Shown piece by piece: positions 7,917 to 16,527 of a stretch of 64,000 nucleotides of DNA. The DNA lies in the NCBI GenBank assembly GCA_040391785.1, contig JBEBXH010000012.1, positions 1 to 64,000 of the forward strand, read 5' to 3'. The notes below the pieces were generated by a model, which had not been told where the DNA came from, searched no databases, and saw only the letters and a program-made list of their open reading frames with translations. The DNA comes from UBA5239 sp040391785. GTDB lineage: Bacteria > Verrucomicrobiota > Lentisphaeria > Victivallales > Victivallaceae. Position 1 is the first letter of the stretch. Every line of letters starts with the position of its first letter. The translations under genes and the position numbers were made by a program.

Positions 7917-8933
7917 TTATTGATTCTGCAGGTATTTCTGTACGGCTGCCGCGGTGGCGGGCCATTTGGCTATTTCCCGGTCGCCCAGGATCACGACACC
8001 TTCGATCTGCCCTTTGGCGATGTATTCGCGGGCCCGGTCGAGCTGGTAAATCAGCAGTTCCGGCGGTGCGCCCGCGTCGGATATGCCGTAATCGTGCAGG
8101 AAAATCCCCTGCAGAATCGGCTTGCCCGGAAAGACTTCCAGACACTTCTGCACCGTTTCGTCGTACGACAGAATCTCCTGTTTGTTCCAGAACCATAAAT
8201 TTATGACGTCAAAACTGGAGCCAATAAACGAGAAGTTCCGGGTGAACAATTCATGGGCATAAACGACGCCGTACATTTTCAGCGCATCATTGTGTTTTTT
8301 CAACGCCTGGTTCACGGCGGCAAAATCATCGGGCAGGATGGTTTTGAAAAAACCGGTGGCCACATCGTCCAGCGTTGCCCCGCGGATATTCGGATATTTC
8401 AGCGAAAGCTCGCTGAGCCGCTCGGCATTTTCGACATTGCTGCTGCCCTCCTGCGCCCCCGGGCTCCGGCAATTACTGTTCACCTGACAGAGCAGATTGT
8501 CGAAGCAGCTGTGGAGTTCCAGCATTTTGTCGCTGGTCGGCCCGTAAACATAAACGCCATTGTGGATATCGAAATATTCGGCATTGCGGACCAGCGTGTC
8601 ATCCGCCATCGAACCGCCCCAGTACGGGGTGGGGCCGCCCCACAGCCAGAGATTGCCGCGGTCCAGCTTCGCCTGTTTGGCAGGATCGGTTTCCGGAGCG
8701 CCGGCCACGACTTCGAGCAGTACCCGGTCAAGAGCGGAATTTTCCGGCTCGATCAGCTCGCACCATTCGGAACAAGTCTCGCCGATCAGGGAATCGCGGA
8801 CGTACCCGGCGGGTCGCGGAGCGGAGGTGGTGCCCAGTTTGACGTCATGATCTTGCCGCAGTTTTTTAATTTTCTGCGCCAGCAGTTCGCACTGATAATC
8901 AATACGGTTAACCAATTCAGGTTGCATTTTCAT
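7917..8933 (-). CDS. Conserved protein of unknown function, possibly TIM-barrel glycan-processing enzyme
   Basis: A 338-residue cytoplasmic protein without signal peptide, starting at an ATG 10 bases after AAGGAG. It has alternating strand and helix segments (GIFLHDYGISD, GVVILGDREIAKWP, VINLWFWN) and aromatic- and acid-rich loops (WLWGGPTPYWGGS, EWCELIEPE) like barrel-type carbohydrate enzymes, but I cannot place it in a numbered family. It is the first gene of a two-gene operon with the ASRT-like protein and diverges from an AraC regulator, which probably controls it. A TTTAAA-N17-TATAAT promoter candidate lies upstream. Confidence 0.55.
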   Translation of the reverse strand: MKMQPELVNRIDYQCELLAQKIKKLRQDHDVKLGTTSAPRPAGYVRDSLIGETCSEWCELIEPENSALDRVLLEVVAGAPETDPAKQAKLDRGNLWLWGGPTPYWGGSMADDTLVRNAEYFDIHNGVYVYGPTSDKMLELHSCFDNLLCQVNSNCRSPGAQEGSSNVENAERLSELSLKYPNIRGATLDDVATGFFKTILPDDFAAVNQALKKHNDALKMYGVVYAHELFTRNFSFIGSSFDVINLWFWNKQEILSYDETVQKCLEVFPGKPILQGIFLHDYGISDAGAPPELLIYQLDRAREYIAKGQIEGVVILGDREIAKWPATAAAVQKYLQNQ

Positions 8934-9035
8934 AAATCGGGAACTCCTTATGTTTTCTGACTATTATTATATATTTTCCGGACCGTTTTTTAAATGTCCC
9001 GGATCATAAAAAAATGTCTGTTTCTTTCATTCTTA

Positions 9036-9064
9036 TTGAAATTGTTCAATATAAATGATATAAT
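9036..9064 (+). promoter_or_regulatory. Promoter placing the AraC start codon at +1
   Basis: TTGAAA (9036-9041), a 17-base spacer and TATAAT (9059-9064). The transcription start would be expected 6-8 bases after the -10 box, which is exactly where the ATG of the AraC gene begins (9070). The gene may therefore be transcribed as a leaderless mRNA. Confidence 0.55.
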
Positions 9065-9069
9065 AGAAC

Positions 9070-9834
9070 ATGTACAAAAATTATAACATTGAAATTCTGC
9101 AATATGAATACATGCCGGAAGTGAAGGACTGGAACCATGCGAACAGTTACGGTTATTTCTGGCATCTCTATCATAATCGCGGGGCGGTCACGCAATTCAT
9201 TGATTTGAACGGCAAAATCAGCGAACCGGGCGCGGATGAGTTTGTATTGATTCCGCCGTTGACCCGTTTTTCGACCCGGAACCAGGGGGTATTTGCCCAT
9301 CTGTTTGCGCATTTCACCGCGCCCGCGTATTTCAGCCGGGTCAGTCCCGGTATCTATCTGCTGAAACAGAAGGAGCCGCCGGCAAGCGGCTGTTTCGGGC
9401 CGGAGCAGCTCCCGCCGGAAATCCGCCATCTGCATATTCAGCGGTGGGTGATCGATGCCCTGCTGTCGCTGCCCGCCGCAGTGATCACCCCTGCCGCACA
9501 ACCCAAAATACCGGATGAACGCATCCGCAAGGCCGTCGAGCTGATGAAGCAGCAACTGGTCCAACCGCTGGACAACGCCAAAATCAGCCGCAAGATCGGC
9601 TTGTCGGCCAACAGCATGAACCGGTTGTTCCTGCAGGAATACGGGATGCCGCCGCAGCAATTCCAGCGTATGCTGCGAATCGAAAAAGCCATGGTACTGC
9701 TGCAGACGACCGACCACTCGATCGAACAGATCGCCGCCATGCTGGGCTTCGCCGACCGCTATCATTTCTCCAAGATCTTCAAGCGGATTCTGATGGTCAA
9801 CCCGGCAGCTTTCCGCAAAAACTGCCCAAGATAA
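9070..9834 (+). CDS. AraC family transcriptional regulator
   Basis: A 254-residue regulator with an N-terminal cupin-like effector domain and a C-terminal double helix-turn-helix at about residues 155-254. The first helix pair is DNAKISRKIGLSANSMNRLF and the second IEQIAAMLGFADRYHFSKIF, followed by the family's NPAAFRK ending. It is divergent from the ASRT-like operon and probably controls it in response to a sugar. No ribosome binding site precedes the ATG at 9070, and the -10 box ends 5 bases before it. The next in-frame ATG (9112) also lacks a site and would cut into the effector domain. Confidence 0.9.
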   Translation: MYKNYNIEILQYEYMPEVKDWNHANSYGYFWHLYHNRGAVTQFIDLNGKISEPGADEFVLIPPLTRFSTRNQGVFAHLFAHFTAPAYFSRVSPGIYLLKQKEPPASGCFGPEQLPPEIRHLHIQRWVIDALLSLPAAVITPAAQPKIPDERIRKAVELMKQQLVQPLDNAKISRKIGLSANSMNRLFLQEYGMPPQQFQRMLRIEKAMVLLQTTDHSIEQIAAMLGFADRYHFSKIFKRILMVNPAAFRKNCPR

Positions 9835-9855
9835 TACCGAATTGAAAACCCAAAC

Positions 9856-9883
9856 TTGATTTCAGATTTTTGTCTATTATATT
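9856..9883 (+). promoter_or_regulatory. Candidate promoter of the CsgG-LpoB envelope operon
   Basis: TTGATT (9856-9861), 16 bases, TATATT (9878-9883), about 150 bases upstream of the first gene of the operon. The long leader between promoter and gene shows no feature I recognise. Confidence 0.4.
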
Positions 9884-10036
9884 GTTTACAATAGAGTATA
9901 GTTCAATAATTTCAGGTGTTTCCGGCAAAGATTTTCCGAATTCTTCCCGATTTACTCAATAGTGTATCCGCAATAATTGATGATAGATTCTCTCTTCAAA
10001 TCTCCGGCAACAAAACGAAAAACAAGGAAGTTCGAT

Positions 10037-11164
10037 ATGGATAAAAAAGCAATGGCAAAGAGGATATGCGCGTGCTGCATGATCATGACTGGCATGAATC
10101 TGGCGGCGGCGGAAACGACCACCGAGGTAACGACCACCACAACCACAGTAATCACCGAAACCGTGGTGAAGGAAAAAGCCCAGTGGGCCCCGCTGCGCGT
10201 CTGCGTCCTTGACTTCACCTCCATTGACACGGAAGGGCAGAAGCGCTTTCTGGATGAATCCAACAAGCCCATCGAAATTCCGGCCCAATCCACGTTGAAC
10301 AACGCCGACCGCAAGTCCATCAACAGCGTAATGCAGGGTTTTGTCCGCATGATCGACGCCTGGGACAACACCAGGACCAATCAAGCCAACCGCGGAACCC
10401 AGACGGATGACAACCGGTTCAATCGCATCAAGGCCCTCGAGCTGTACAATACGATCGTCAAAGGTGAATCCCGCCCAATGGTTATCGGCGCGGAATACCT
10501 CTCTTCCTATCTCGGCCGCCGCAGCGATGTTTTCAGCTGCCTCGATACCTCCCTGATGACGACCGCCATGAACAAACTGCAGCAGGCGGAGGATTTTCCG
10601 AAGGATTTCATGCTCCGGCTGGCCCGCGAAACCGGGGCCACCCACTTGATCTACGGGACCGTGTCCGACCTGCGGAGCAAGACCAATTCCTTCAAAGGAT
10701 ACGGCATCGAAACCAAAACCACCAACTATCAGCTGGACGTATTGGTCAAGGTGGTCGACCTGGTTCGCCAGCACACGGTTTACAGCAACGTCTATACCGG
10801 AAATTACCGGGAGCAGCGCCCGGTCAGCGGCACGCAGTTCGACAATAACATCTTCCAGAGCCTGATGACCTCCGCGCTGGAACAGGCCGCGGAAGACCTG
10901 TATGATGTCTCCAAGCCGGGCCGGAAGAATAAAATCACCCCGACCCCGCTTCCGTACAATCTGACGATTATCCCGGCCGGCGGCCTGCTTTTCAAGCCTG
11001 CCAAAGCGGAAATTTCCATTGACGGCGTCCGCGTTGGCAACGGCGGCGAGACCTTCGCCGTACCCGCCGGCAAGCACACCGTCGAAATCAAGGCTTCGGG
11101 TTACAATACCAAAACCTTCGACGTCGACGTCACGGCCGACGCCACGGTCAATGTCAAATTATAA
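10037..11164 (+). CDS. CsgG-like periplasmic protein with C-terminal PEGA domain
   Basis: A 375-residue exported protein. It has a signal peptide with small residues at the end (NLAAAE) and a threonine-rich linker. A CsgG/TolB-like alpha/beta domain follows (RVCVLDFTSID, RPMVIGAEYLSSYL, ATHLIYGTVSDL, YQLDVLVKVVDLV). The last 60 residues form a PEGA domain (AEISIDGVRVGNGG, KHTVEIKASGY) of the kind found on envelope proteins. I chose the ATG at 10037 because AAGGAAG lies just upstream and it begins the signal peptide; earlier in-frame starts add a non-signal extension. It is the first of six same-strand envelope genes, so it probably works with the LpoB- and YcfL-like lipoproteins. Confidence 0.75.
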   Translation: MDKKAMAKRICACCMIMTGMNLAAAETTTEVTTTTTTVITETVVKEKAQWAPLRVCVLDFTSIDTEGQKRFLDESNKPIEIPAQSTLNNADRKSINSVMQGFVRMIDAWDNTRTNQANRGTQTDDNRFNRIKALELYNTIVKGESRPMVIGAEYLSSYLGRRSDVFSCLDTSLMTTAMNKLQQAEDFPKDFMLRLARETGATHLIYGTVSDLRSKTNSFKGYGIETKTTNYQLDVLVKVVDLVRQHTVYSNVYTGNYREQRPVSGTQFDNNIFQSLMTSALEQAAEDLYDVSKPGRKNKITPTPLPYNLTIIPAGGLLFKPAKAEISIDGVRVGNGGETFAVPAGKHTVEIKASGYNTKTFDVDVTADATVNVKL

Positions 11165-11185
11165 ATCCATAAAGGAAATCATATC

Positions 11186-12172
11186 ATGAAAACAAAACTG
11201 ATTTCGTTTCTCACAGTAATGATGCTGGGTCTCGGCATAGCAGCGGCCGACAAACTGGCCATAGCGGAACCCGTCGGCAAGGGCGGCTTGAAAACCGAGG
11301 AAATCGAAGCGGTCTGGAGCATGCTGGAAGCTTCGGTCGATGGCGGCTTTGAACTTATTTCCCGTTCCGCACTGCAGCAGATGATGACGGAAATCGGCCT
11401 TACCACCAGCTCCGACCTCGTGAACCTCAATTCGGCCCAGAAGGCCAAACTAGGCGAGATCAAGACCGTCAAATACCTGCTGGTCACTACCGTGAGCAAA
11501 CTCGGTACCAGACTGAATATCTCCATGATGATGCTCGACGCCTCGACCGGAGAAATCGATCCCGACAAAAAGACCTCCGAAACCGTCAACAGCCTCGATG
11601 ACCTGTCCGATAAACTGCCCGACATGCTCAACGAAATGGGCTTGGGGCGTGAAGCCAAAAAACGCGGGCGCTCGGCAATCCTGATCCCTGTGATCAAAGT
11701 CGCCAACGCCCCCGGGTATCTGGGAGAAGACTTCAACGTGCGGCTGGAGGAATCCCTGTTGAACAGCGGCGTCAAGCTGCAGAATCTGCAGTCCGTGGCC
11801 AAGATCCTGAAAAAGAACAACATCGACAACCTGTATGAAGTGGAACCGGCCATGTTCACCCGGATCGGCGGCCTGCTCCGGGTCGATTACCTGATTCAAG
11901 CTACGATCAATCGTTTTTCCTGCACAGTCAAAAAAGAGTATATTGCAGTCACCCGGAAAAATGTGATCCGCGTCATCGGCAATATCGAAGGCAACATCCG
12001 GATCATCGCGGTCCGGACCGGGGAAGTCACGGCCAGTATTCCGTTCCGCCAGCCGGTCGATTTCGACGATCTTACCGACACGGAAGACTGGGCCGCCGAA
12101 GATTACGGCAAATACCTGATCGAACGGGTCGTCCCCGGCATTGCCAAAAAAGTTGTCGTCAAGGTGAAGTAA
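11186..12172 (+). CDS. CsgG family exported protein
   Basis: A 328-residue exported protein with a clear signal peptide (ends ...GLGIAAA before DKLAIAEP). The pattern of a short strand, a helix with SRSALQQMMTEIGL, then KYLLVTTVSKL and LNISMMMLDASTGEI matches the CsgG/curli-assembly-like fold found in many outer-membrane accessory proteins. A second similar unit (SAILIPVIKVANAP, DYLIQATINRFS, IRIIAVRTGEV) follows in the C-terminal half, so the protein may be a tandem duplication. It lacks a lipobox, so it is periplasmic rather than lipid-anchored. It lies 21 bases after the preceding CsgG-like gene and 4 bases before the COG3014-like lipoprotein. Confidence 0.7.
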   Translation: MKTKLISFLTVMMLGLGIAAADKLAIAEPVGKGGLKTEEIEAVWSMLEASVDGGFELISRSALQQMMTEIGLTTSSDLVNLNSAQKAKLGEIKTVKYLLVTTVSKLGTRLNISMMMLDASTGEIDPDKKTSETVNSLDDLSDKLPDMLNEMGLGREAKKRGRSAILIPVIKVANAPGYLGEDFNVRLEESLLNSGVKLQNLQSVAKILKKNNIDNLYEVEPAMFTRIGGLLRVDYLIQATINRFSCTVKKEYIAVTRKNVIRVIGNIEGNIRIIAVRTGEVTASIPFRQPVDFDDLTDTEDWAAEDYGKYLIERVVPGIAKKVVVKVK

Positions 12173-12176
12173 AAGC

Positions 12177-13682
12177 ATGAAATTGTTTGGGCGCATTTTC
12201 CCGCTATTCGGATTGGGGGGAATGCTGTTGCTGACGGGCTGTTCCACTGTGATCAATTCACACCGTCAGAAAGCTCCGATGATGGAAGAATACCTCAGCG
12301 GCCGGAATGAACCGGTCCTGGAACGGATTGCCTTGAAGCTGACGCCGGCGAGTGAACTGTCGTTCTTTGACCAGACCAGTTCGGTCGTGGGTTCGGGGGA
12401 TGAGGTCATGTGGCGGCTGGAAGCGGGCGCCATGTATTTCCACGTCGGCAATTACGCAGAGAGCATCAAACAATTCAACATCGCCGAAGAATTGATCGCG
12501 GCGTACGACGAACGGGCCATCGTCAGTATGCGGGACATGGCGGCCGAGGGCGGCATGCTGCTGACCAATTTGAACGCGCTGCCGTACCGGGGGTTCTGCC
12601 GCGACCGGATTCTGCTTCCCGTTTACAAGGCCTTCGCCTACCTGGCAAGCGGCAGCGAAGAAGGGTTCCGGGTGGAGCTGTTCAAACTGCGCGAGAACCA
12701 GCAGAAAGTGATGGATGACTACCAGAAGTTCTTTGAAGCGGAAAAAGCCGGGATCGAAGACGCGAAGGCGAAAAATCCCGAGGCCGCCGCCGAAGCCTCA
12801 AAGGGCGACTCCGAAAAAAAGCTCGCCTCCAACCATGACAACGCGGAATTCAAAGCCGGGCTGGCGCAAGTAAAAGAAGCGGCGCACCGCGGTTACGGCG
12901 GCTTCCTGAACCCCATGGCGATTTTCCTCTCCGGCTTCGGATACATGCGCGACGGTGATTTCGAAAACGCCCAGGTCGACTTCGACCGCCTCTACCAGGC
13001 CATGCCGAATCACCCGATGATTCAGCAGTACTACAAGACGGTACTGGAAAGAACCGGCCGGTCGGTGCCCGAGCAGCTGCAGGGCGTGAAGTCGCTGGAT
13101 TTTCCGCCGGACCGCGACACGGTCCTGGTGGTGTTCGCCAATGGCCGGAGCGCCGCGTTCAAGCAAATCGCCATCTACTTCCCGGTCATGACTGCCTGGC
13201 CGATGTGCGAATTTTACCCGGCCCCGTATAAATACCTGAGAATCGTTTCCGGCGGACAGGAATTCCGGACGATGACCATAGCCGACATGGACGGCATCCT
13301 GGCGCAGGAATTTGACGAACGGCTCCCGGGCATGATTACCCGCATCGTGCTGAGCACGGCCCTGAAAGAAGGCGCCAAATACGCGGCCTCTTATGCGGCC
13401 GGACGGGAAAATGCCTTGGTCGGCGCCGGCGTATTCATCGGCGCGTCCATTTATACCGCCGCCATGAACACCGCCGATACCAGAAACTGGGAAATCCTGC
13501 CGAAAGAATTCCAGATCGCCCAGTTTGCCATGCCGGAGGACCGGATGGTGACGCTCGATTTCAACGGCACGGGAAGTAAGACCCTGAAACTGCCCGGGGA
13601 ATGCCGCTCGGCCATCATTTTCGTCAATGCCCCCAGCCATCAGGCCACAACGTATAAAATATTGCCCATGAACTCAAAATAG
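12177..13682 (+). CDS. COG3014-like envelope lipoprotein with TPR-like region
   Basis: A 501-residue lipoprotein. The signal peptide ends in a lipobox (LLLTGC, Cys22). The N-terminal half is helical and TPR-like (MYFHVGNYAESIKQFNIAEE, YMRDGDFENAQVDFDRLYQAMP). The C-terminal half is beta-rich with a glycine/alanine-rich hydrophobic stretch (VGAGVFIGASIYTAA) that could insert in a membrane. The order and companions (YcfL-like, LpoB-like) match a set known from gamma-proteobacteria in which this family is uncharacterised; that comparison is from memory. It starts 4 bases after the preceding stop, so translation is probably coupled. Confidence 0.65.
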   Translation: MKLFGRIFPLFGLGGMLLLTGCSTVINSHRQKAPMMEEYLSGRNEPVLERIALKLTPASELSFFDQTSSVVGSGDEVMWRLEAGAMYFHVGNYAESIKQFNIAEELIAAYDERAIVSMRDMAAEGGMLLTNLNALPYRGFCRDRILLPVYKAFAYLASGSEEGFRVELFKLRENQQKVMDDYQKFFEAEKAGIEDAKAKNPEAAAEASKGDSEKKLASNHDNAEFKAGLAQVKEAAHRGYGGFLNPMAIFLSGFGYMRDGDFENAQVDFDRLYQAMPNHPMIQQYYKTVLERTGRSVPEQLQGVKSLDFPPDRDTVLVVFANGRSAAFKQIAIYFPVMTAWPMCEFYPAPYKYLRIVSGGQEFRTMTIADMDGILAQEFDERLPGMITRIVLSTALKEGAKYAASYAAGRENALVGAGVFIGASIYTAAMNTADTRNWEILPKEFQIAQFAMPEDRMVTLDFNGTGSKTLKLPGECRSAIIFVNAPSHQATTYKILPMNSK

Positions 13683-13693
13683 GAGATAAAATT

Positions 13694-14158
13694 ATGAACA
13701 AAAAATGCTTGCTGCTGTCGAGCCTCGCCGCCGGGCTTCTGGCCCTCGGAAGCGGCTGCCAGAACACCGTCAATACGGTGGAAAACGCGGACAAAAGCGC
13801 CACCCCGAATACCATCACCGATAAACGCTACGTCACCGACGGCTTCCTGAAGGACCGCCTGGTCCTGCGCTCCGTAAACATGTCCCCCGCGGCCTCCGGC
13901 AACATGATGGTTCAAGTGTCGGCGACCAACGTCAGGACCGGCGTCCTCTCCCAGGCGTGGAGCGGAATCACCGGCGACAACCCCTACCCCGTCGACTACA
14001 AATTCACCTGGCAGGACGAAAACGGCATGGCGGTGGAGACTCCGCTCTCCGCCTGGCGAACGGTCACGGTTCACCCCGGCGAAACCGTTTATTTCAAGGC
14101 CATCGCGCCGGATCAACGCTGCAAAGACTTTATTCTCAACATAAAAGAATCAAAATAA
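13694..14158 (+). CDS. YcfL family lipoprotein
   Basis: A 154-residue lipoprotein with lipobox LGSGC (Cys22). The mature part is a single beta-sandwich-like domain. It has VSATNVRTGVLSQAW, YKFTWQDENGMAVE and the closing VTVHPGETVYFKAIAP, as in the YcfL (DUF1425) family. In E. coli, ycfL lies next to lpoB, as the YcfL-like gene does here. Its function is unknown, but the conserved pairing suggests a role near peptidoglycan synthesis in the outer membrane. A TAGGAGATAAAATT site precedes the ATG. Confidence 0.8.
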   Translation: MNKKCLLLSSLAAGLLALGSGCQNTVNTVENADKSATPNTITDKRYVTDGFLKDRLVLRSVNMSPAASGNMMVQVSATNVRTGVLSQAWSGITGDNPYPVDYKFTWQDENGMAVETPLSAWRTVTVHPGETVYFKAIAPDQRCKDFILNIKESK

Positions 14159-14173
14159 AGGAGTAACCGAAAA

Positions 14174-14878
14174 ATGAAAACAAACCTTCTCGTAATCAGT
14201 GGTCTGGCGGCAATTGCCTTGCTGGCCGGCGGATGTGCCACCCAGTCCGAATATGTCGAGGCCAGCGATACCACCATAGCCGTGAAAAATAAGGACCGCA
14301 TGAGCTCTTCCGACTGGGTCGTCATCAGTCAGGAAGCAGCCAATGCCATGTTGAACTCCCCGTTGTTCGAGGAATATCTTACCGCTTATAAGATCGATTC
14401 GGCAAAGGCGATGAAAGAAGCGGAAGCCGCCGGCGAGGAACTCTCCACCCGCGAAAAACTTACCGCCTCCAAGCCGCTGCTCATGCTCTCCACCATCCAG
14501 AACAACACCTCCGAGCACATCGACTCCAAGCTGATGACCGAGCGCCTCCGTGAAGTGCTCTTCAACAGCGGCAAAGTCCGTTTCACCACCTATGCCGCCG
14601 GCGAGGGACAATCCATTGACAATGCCACCTCCGACGCCCGCCAGCTCCAGAAGGATCCCAATGTCCGGAAAAGCACGGTCATGAAGAAAAACAAAGTCAA
14701 TGCATACGACCTCTCTCTGGGCGGCGTCATCATCAAGCAGACGGCCAAAGACGGCCGGGCCAATGAGCTCTCCTATACGTTCAGCCTGACCCTGACCGAC
14801 AGCAACACCGGCGAAGGCGTCTGGACCTACACAAAGGAAATCAAGCGCCAGCATAAACAGGGCGGAGTCGGCTGGTAA
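14174..14878 (+). CDS. LpoB-like penicillin-binding protein activator lipoprotein
   Basis: A 234-residue lipoprotein with lipobox LAGGC (Cys21). The C-terminal domain shows the LpoB pattern: LLMLSTIQNNTSEHIDSKLMTERLREVLFNSGKVRF, a linker, then a strand pair ending in the paired-strand motif TGEGVWTYTKEIKRQ. In enterobacteria LpoB crosses the periplasm from the outer membrane and activates the synthase PBP1b. No PBP gene is in this window, so the partner is unknown. A GGAG site lies 11 bases upstream. Its neighbours make it part of one envelope operon. Confidence 0.85.
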   Translation: MKTNLLVISGLAAIALLAGGCATQSEYVEASDTTIAVKNKDRMSSSDWVVISQEAANAMLNSPLFEEYLTAYKIDSAKAMKEAEAAGEELSTREKLTASKPLLMLSTIQNNTSEHIDSKLMTERLREVLFNSGKVRFTTYAAGEGQSIDNATSDARQLQKDPNVRKSTVMKKNKVNAYDLSLGGVIIKQTAKDGRANELSYTFSLTLTDSNTGEGVWTYTKEIKRQHKQGGVGW

Positions 14879-14909
14879 TAACCATAACACAAATGACGAG
14901 GCTTGAGTG

Positions 14910-15683
14910 ATGAAAAAAAATGTCTTGTTTGTTATCGGAGCTGCAGCAATCTCCCTGATCATGACCGGATGTACCAGCGTGGGTACATTCGACTATGTAA
15001 ACGCGCCCGGAACCATGGTTAAATTCCAGGAAGCCGGGAGCGGCACGAAAAGCATTGCCGTCCTGCCGTTCATGGACCAGCGCGGTACCAAGTATTTCGA
15101 TCCGGCACAGGCGGCTCAGGCGTCAGCGCATCCGGCCGGCGACCACGGGTCATTCTATCTGGGGCTGATCCCGCTGATGCCGTTCGGCTATGTCGAAAAA
15201 GAGGAACCGGAAAACAGCGTGGATTTCGTCTCGCTCGGACGGTTTCATTTCGACCTGCAGAACGACCTGGCCGGTGCGGCAGTCACAAGCCTGAAGGCCT
15301 CCAATCTTTTCGCCTCGGTCGCCAAAGCCAATACCCTTGAGCAGGCCGATACCGATTATATCTGGCGCGGCAAAGTCACCAATACGTATTACAACGGCAA
15401 AATGTTCACCTACTGCATCACTTATTTTTTCACGCCGGTGCTTTGGATCGTGGGTGCTCCGTACGGGGTTTCCAACAACGAGCTCGGGGTGAATTTCGAG
15501 TTGGTGGAGCGGTCTTCCGGTCAGGTGGTCTGGAGTTACAACTATCGCGGCAAAGATTATATCGTTCACTGGATTTACGCCCGCGTCGGACAGGACGTCA
15601 GTCTGTACCCGCAGCTGATGAAGCAAGCCATGAACGGAGCACTCTATGACCTCAGCCACAAGCTGCCGGCATTGAGTAAATAA
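14910..15683 (+). CDS. Envelope lipoprotein with TolB-N/LpoB-like fold, unknown function
   Basis: A 257-residue lipoprotein with lipobox IMTGC (Cys21). The mature part begins with KSIAVLPFMDQRG, the opening strand typical of TolB-N, CsgG and LpoB-like folds. It ends with RSSGQVVWSYNYRGK, similar to the closing hairpin of the neighbouring LpoB-like protein. It may therefore be a distant member of the same superfamily. I chose the ATG at 14910 over the GTG at 14907 because it follows GAGGCTTGAG and gives a standard signal peptide. It is the last gene of the operon; a hairpin follows at 15698. Confidence 0.65.
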   Translation: MKKNVLFVIGAAAISLIMTGCTSVGTFDYVNAPGTMVKFQEAGSGTKSIAVLPFMDQRGTKYFDPAQAAQASAHPAGDHGSFYLGLIPLMPFGYVEKEEPENSVDFVSLGRFHFDLQNDLAGAAVTSLKASNLFASVAKANTLEQADTDYIWRGKVTNTYYNGKMFTYCITYFFTPVLWIVGAPYGVSNNELGVNFELVERSSGQVVWSYNYRGKDYIVHWIYARVGQDVSLYPQLMKQAMNGALYDLSHKLPALSK

Positions 15684-15697
15684 TCAGGGAAGAAAGC

Positions 15698-15720
15698 GCG
15701 AGGAACGCGCAGTTCCTCGC
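15698..15720 (+). terminator. Hairpin after the envelope operon
   Basis: GCGAGGAAC (15698-15706) pairs perfectly with GTTCCTCGC (15712-15720) around a 5-base loop, 15 bases after the last stop codon of the operon. No T-run follows, so it may be a 3' end stabiliser rather than an intrinsic terminator. Confidence 0.55.
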
Positions 15721-15834
15721 ATTACAAAACTTATATACTGCATCATATCAACAATGAAAAATGTCTTTGGACTTTTTGTGTTTTCATGCTATTTTATATT
15801 CCTGGAAATTGTGAAATATCAGGAGTAATTGATT

Positions 15835-16515
15835 ATGTATATCAGCGTTTATTTCTTTATTCTGGTCCTGCCGCCCATGTTGTTTGCCATGTGGACCCAG
15901 CACTACGTCAATTCGACTTTCAAGAAATTCAGCACCATGGGAAACGCCCGCAATCTGAATGGCGCCCGTGCCGCCAGGAAGATCCTCGATGCCAACGGTT
16001 TGCAGGATGTTCCGGTGGAACACGTCAGCGGCCATCTCTCGGATCACTATGACCCGTCGAGCCGGACGTTGCGGCTGTCCGATTCCGTTTATAACAGCAT
16101 GTCGGTCGCCGCCATTGGAGTGGCGGCGCATGAGGCCGGGCATGCCATCCAGCACAAGGTGGGCTATGGAGCCATGGGATTGCGCGGCGCACTGGTGCCG
16201 GCCGCGAATATCGGCTCCATGGCGGGGCCTTATCTGGCGCTTTTCGGAATTATTCTTTCGATACCGGTACTGACCCTGGCTGGAATTGTGTTGTTCAGCA
16301 TAGCGGTTTTGTTTTATCTGGTCACGCTGCCGGTGGAATTCAACGCCAGCAGCCGGGCGCTGGAGTCATTGGAACGCTACGGCATGCTGGACCGTCAGGA
16401 ACTGGCCGGTTCGCGTGAAGTATTAAGAGCGGCGGCACTGACCTATGTGGCCTCGGCAGCAGTGGCGGTGGCAACCCTGCTGGAATTGATTCTCCGTGCC
16501 AACCGGAACCGCTAA
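15835..16515 (+). CDS. YugP family membrane zinc metallopeptidase
   Basis: A 226-residue integral membrane protein of the YugP family. It has an N-terminal helix, then a soluble stretch with the zinc motif HEAGH (His99 to His103), then two adjacent hydrophobic helices and a conserved PVEFNASSRAL segment that is a hallmark of the family. A further membrane helix is near the C-terminus. The family's substrates are not established. The ATG at 15835 was chosen because AGGAG is 9 bases upstream. It appears to be a single-gene unit. Confidence 0.92.
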   Translation: MYISVYFFILVLPPMLFAMWTQHYVNSTFKKFSTMGNARNLNGARAARKILDANGLQDVPVEHVSGHLSDHYDPSSRTLRLSDSVYNSMSVAAIGVAAHEAGHAIQHKVGYGAMGLRGALVPAANIGSMAGPYLALFGIILSIPVLTLAGIVLFSIAVLFYLVTLPVEFNASSRALESLERYGMLDRQELAGSREVLRAAALTYVASAAVAVATLLELILRANRNR

Positions 16516-16527
16516 AAGTTTTTTGTG

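Noticed and set aside
10100..10170. Threonine-rich stretch after the signal peptide of the first CsgG-like protein
   Set aside because: It looked like a tandem repeat, but the units are irregular ACC/ACG/ACA codons, and it is best seen as a linker between signal peptide and domain.
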